Assembly: GCA_002507545.1 (NCBI GenBank)
Contig: DAVR01000017.1
Span: 1-33,620, forward strand
From: Archaeoglobus sp. UBA230
Lineage (GTDB): Archaea; Halobacteriota; Archaeoglobi; Archaeoglobales; Archaeoglobaceae
DNA: 33,620 nt
Direction: 5' to 3'
The notes under the pieces are model-generated. The model did no database searches, was not told the DNA's origin, and saw only the letters and a list, made by a program, of their open reading frames with translations. The stretch's first letter is position 1, and the number at the start of each line of letters is the position of its first letter. Below are positions 30,420 to 33,620 of this stretch, piece by piece. The translations under genes were made by a program, and so were the position numbers.

Positions 30420-31776
30420 CTGCTGGTAAAATCTCTGTAATTTCTCCTTCTTCTTTCTGAACTTCTTTTTGGCCATTTTTGTGGATTAAGCCAAATCCCG
30501 TAGACTCTTCAAAGTGTAATCCTCCGTGAGCACCTTTATGGTCAGCTTTCTCAAACTCGAATCCACGTTTTGCGGTTATTACGAAATCTCCACAGCGTTC
30601 GCTTCTCATCAGCCCCTCTATCCGCTGCTTTGCCCTTGGATAATCACTGCTGAACTCGTAGTCATTCAACGGAACAACTTCATCCCTATTCGAGAGGTAA
30701 ATACGCCCTTTTTGCTTGAAGAAAATGAACTCCACACTTTCAAAGGATTTAAGGGCTTCAAGCACATCTTCCTGCCTTTTCAGTGCATATATATGAGCCA
30801 TTCTCGGACCGCTTGGAGCAAAGACTACTTCTCCGGTCTTTCCGGTTCTTTTCTCGTACTCCCGAAGGTCAAGATTTGTGAAAGCGTTAATCCCCTCCCT
30901 CTCAAACTCCTCCGCGAGATCAACATGGTATCTCTCACCGTCTTTCAGCCTTATCTGTCCGTGATCCGTGACGATGGCGATGATTGGGTCGTAGTTTCTG
31001 GAAATCCCTTTGTACAGCTTTTCAAGCTCCTCATCAGCATCTCTTACAGCGTCCTCAGCAGAGTCGTATATGTATGGCTTACCTTCCTCCCCCTCAAAGC
31101 TGTCAGGGCCGAATAGGTGTGAAGCAGCATCAGTTTCCATAAACCAAGTAACTCCAAATCTGCATCCCGCTCCTACTGCCTTCAAAGCATTTCTAACAGC
31201 AATCTCGTGCTGCAGGACATGTAAGGGAAAGAGTTTCAAAATCAACTTTTTGATCCATGAGCTCTTCTTCTTTCCTCTGTATCTGGCAAATCTCCTGAGG
31301 AACATCAGTTTGCTCGCCACTCCCACACCCTTATCCTCTCCCGGAGCTATAAAGCTCATTTTAATATCCGCCCCCTTCCTGACCAGATCCACGCTGAAGG
31401 TTTTCAATCCATGTTCTTTTGCCATTTCAAATCCCGTTTTTGCCAGCAAGTGCTCATCGTTTAAATTGGTTGAGGCATCTATCCAGTTGTCTGGCATTGT
31501 GAGCTCGAAGTCATATCCTATGTACTCACCAGACCCTCTGTCGAACCATGCTTGTCCGACAAGTCCATGCTCGCCCGGATGTTTTGCAGTAGATATGGAT
31601 GCATGACCACTCACGGTTGCTGAAGGGAAAACTGAGTAGCACTTTTTTATCACAAGGGCCTCTTTAGAAATTTCTTCAATGAAAGGGAGTTTACCGGAGT
31701 TATACAACTTCCAGAAAACGTTGTGGTTTACACCATCCAGTACAACAATTACTGCACATTTCACAAACTTTCTCAC
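30397..31776 (-). CDS. Type I phosphodiesterase / nucleotide pyrophosphatase (alkaline phosphatase superfamily)
   Basis: A 459-aa hydrolase. The first metal aspartate is at D14 (VIVVLDGVNH) and the likely nucleophile is T54 in FPSATVSGHAS. IVTDHGQI gives the next metal residues and the C-terminal HKGAHGGLHF supplies the last histidine. This order is that of the nucleotide pyrophosphatase/phosphodiesterase branch. Some archaeal relatives act on phosphonoacetate-type or cofactor phosphate substrates; the substrate here is unknown. There is no clear signal peptide, so it is probably cytoplasmic. It has its own promoter region shared with the divergent amt gene. Confidence 0.85.
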   Translation of the reverse strand: MRKFVKCAVIVVLDGVNHNVFWKLYNSGKLPFIEEISKEALVIKKCYSVFPSATVSGHASISTAKHPGEHGLVGQAWFDRGSGEYIGYDFELTMPDNWIDASTNLNDEHLLAKTGFEMAKEHGLKTFSVDLVRKGADIKMSFIAPGEDKGVGVASKLMFLRRFARYRGKKKSSWIKKLILKLFPLHVLQHEIAVRNALKAVGAGCRFGVTWFMETDAASHLFGPDSFEGEEGKPYIYDSAEDAVRDADEELEKLYKGISRNYDPIIAIVTDHGQIRLKDGERYHVDLAEEFEREGINAFTNLDLREYEKRTGKTGEVVFAPSGPRMAHIYALKRQEDVLEALKSFESVEFIFFKQKGRIYLSNRDEVVPLNDYEFSSDYPRAKQRIEGLMRSERCGDFVITAKRGFEFEKADHKGAHGGLHFEESTGFGLIHKNGQKEVQKEEGEITEILPAVMNLLSV

Positions 31777-31957
31777 CCATCTTTGTTGATAATGCTATCT
31801 GGTTAGTATATGAATTAGTTAAATTAACATAAAAAATTGTATTAGGTAGCAATGTATTTGAAGAAAACTACAAAAAACTCTAAGAAAATTAAATTTTATT
31901 TAGAATGTAACAGAAAGTATGAGAAAAATTTTTAAATCCACCCAAAATTTTGAACAC
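31777..31957. promoter_or_regulatory. AT-rich intergenic region between the phosphodiesterase and amt genes
   Basis: 181 nt of strongly AT-rich DNA carrying the divergent promoters. On the amt side TTTTTAAATC (31929-31938) is centred about 24 nt before the ATG at 31958. No GGAA-N8-TTCC-type (NrpR) operator is visible, nor any strong inverted repeat. Confidence 0.45.
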
Positions 31958-33495
<1,538 letters not shown>

Positions 33496-33561
33496 CTTCT
33501 TAATTTTTTACCTCAGAAGCTCAGTTTTCTAAACCCCAAACACCATTTCTCCTCCAAAAAA

Positions 33562-33570
33562 TTTTATAAG
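33562..33570 (+). promoter_or_regulatory. TATA box for the gene cut by the right edge
   Basis: ATTTTATAA lies about 23 nt before the ATG at 33589. The rest of the gap after glnK (33496-33561) starts with a T-rich run (TTAATTTTTT) that could end the amt-glnK transcript, and shows nothing else. Confidence 0.45.
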
Positions 33571-33588
33571 ACAAGAGTAATTTTAGCT

Positions 33589-33620
33589 ATGGAAAATGCT
33601 GTGTATAGTCCCAAAAAATT
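33589..33620 (+). CDS. Start of an unidentified gene, truncated by the window end
   Basis: An ATG about 23 nt after a TATA box begins MENAVYSPKK and runs to the edge. Ten codons are too few to identify a family. The call rests on the promoter spacing and the open frame. Confidence 0.35.
   Translation, partial: MENAVYSPKK

Noticed and set aside
30526-31606. Two plus-strand open frames of about 196-198 codons opposite the phosphodiesterase gene
   Set aside because: They are in shadow of a gene with clear metal-binding motifs and have no promoter or ribosome site.
31777-31957. NrpR-type nitrogen operator (GGAA-N8-TTCC) upstream of amt
   Set aside because: Read on both strands; no such half-sites are present.

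Overview
The window reads as a chromosomal segment of an archaeon of the Archaeoglobus type (hyperthermophilic sulfate reducer). It carries the qmoABC operon of sulfate respiration, methenyl-tetrahydromethanopterin cyclohydrolase (mch), archaeal informational genes (Bud32 kinase, Brix protein, RNA ligase partner protein, initiator tRNA with A1-U72) and archaeal promoters. Many start codons lie about 26 nt after a TATA box, with no leader. From memory, the stretch from the type IV pilus-like ATPase through qmoABC to aroC resembles A. fulgidus VC-16 around AF0659-AF0670. Several later genes (amt/glnK, mch, endonuclease V, histone deacetylase) lie elsewhere in that genome as I recall it, so I assign no species. 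The DNA is gene-dense and no gap exceeds 300 nt.

Layout. 1-4048 (+): tail of an unknown gene, then a tight FAD-dehydrogenase / TldD / TldE operon. 4059-7850 (-): a secretion or pilus motor (GspE-like ATPase and FlaJ/TadC-like membrane protein) with a small membrane-anchored beta-domain protein. 7904-12805 (-): MazG-like pyrophosphohydrolase and qmoABC, which passes electrons between the menaquinone pool and APS reductase. A triple-DUF22 protein diverges from qmoA across a promoter with three 17-bp-spaced TCGAAAT repeats. 14257-19248: Bud32, a DUF134 regulator divergent from a small DUF5320-like protein, tautomerase, chorismate synthase, an interrupted DUF429 gene, DUF89 phosphatase, a cysteine-rich protein and a Brix protein. 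19226-23527 (-): bifunctional-nuclease-family protein and a peptide ABC transporter (oppBCDF without a binding protein).

23599-26885: a MinD/ParA-like ATPase without the signature lysine, RNA ligase partner PIN protein, mch, tRNA-Arg(GCG), YbaK-type deacylase and initiator tRNA-Met. 26913-31776: endonuclease V overlapped with a histone-deacetylase-family gene, a divergent nitroreductase, an old-yellow-enzyme-family reductase and a phosphodiesterase of the alkaline phosphatase superfamily. 31958-33495: ammonium channel and its PII regulator. The start of one more gene is cut by the window end.

Most genes are core metabolism. I saw no CRISPR array, insertion sequence, prophage or obvious defence island. 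The most interesting leads are regulatory: the repeats between qmo and DUF22, and the paired palindromes around a shared TATA box between DUF134 and DUF5320. Others are an in-frame TGA in DUF429, an atypical MinD-like ATPase, and an orphan secretion motor with a membrane-anchored partner.
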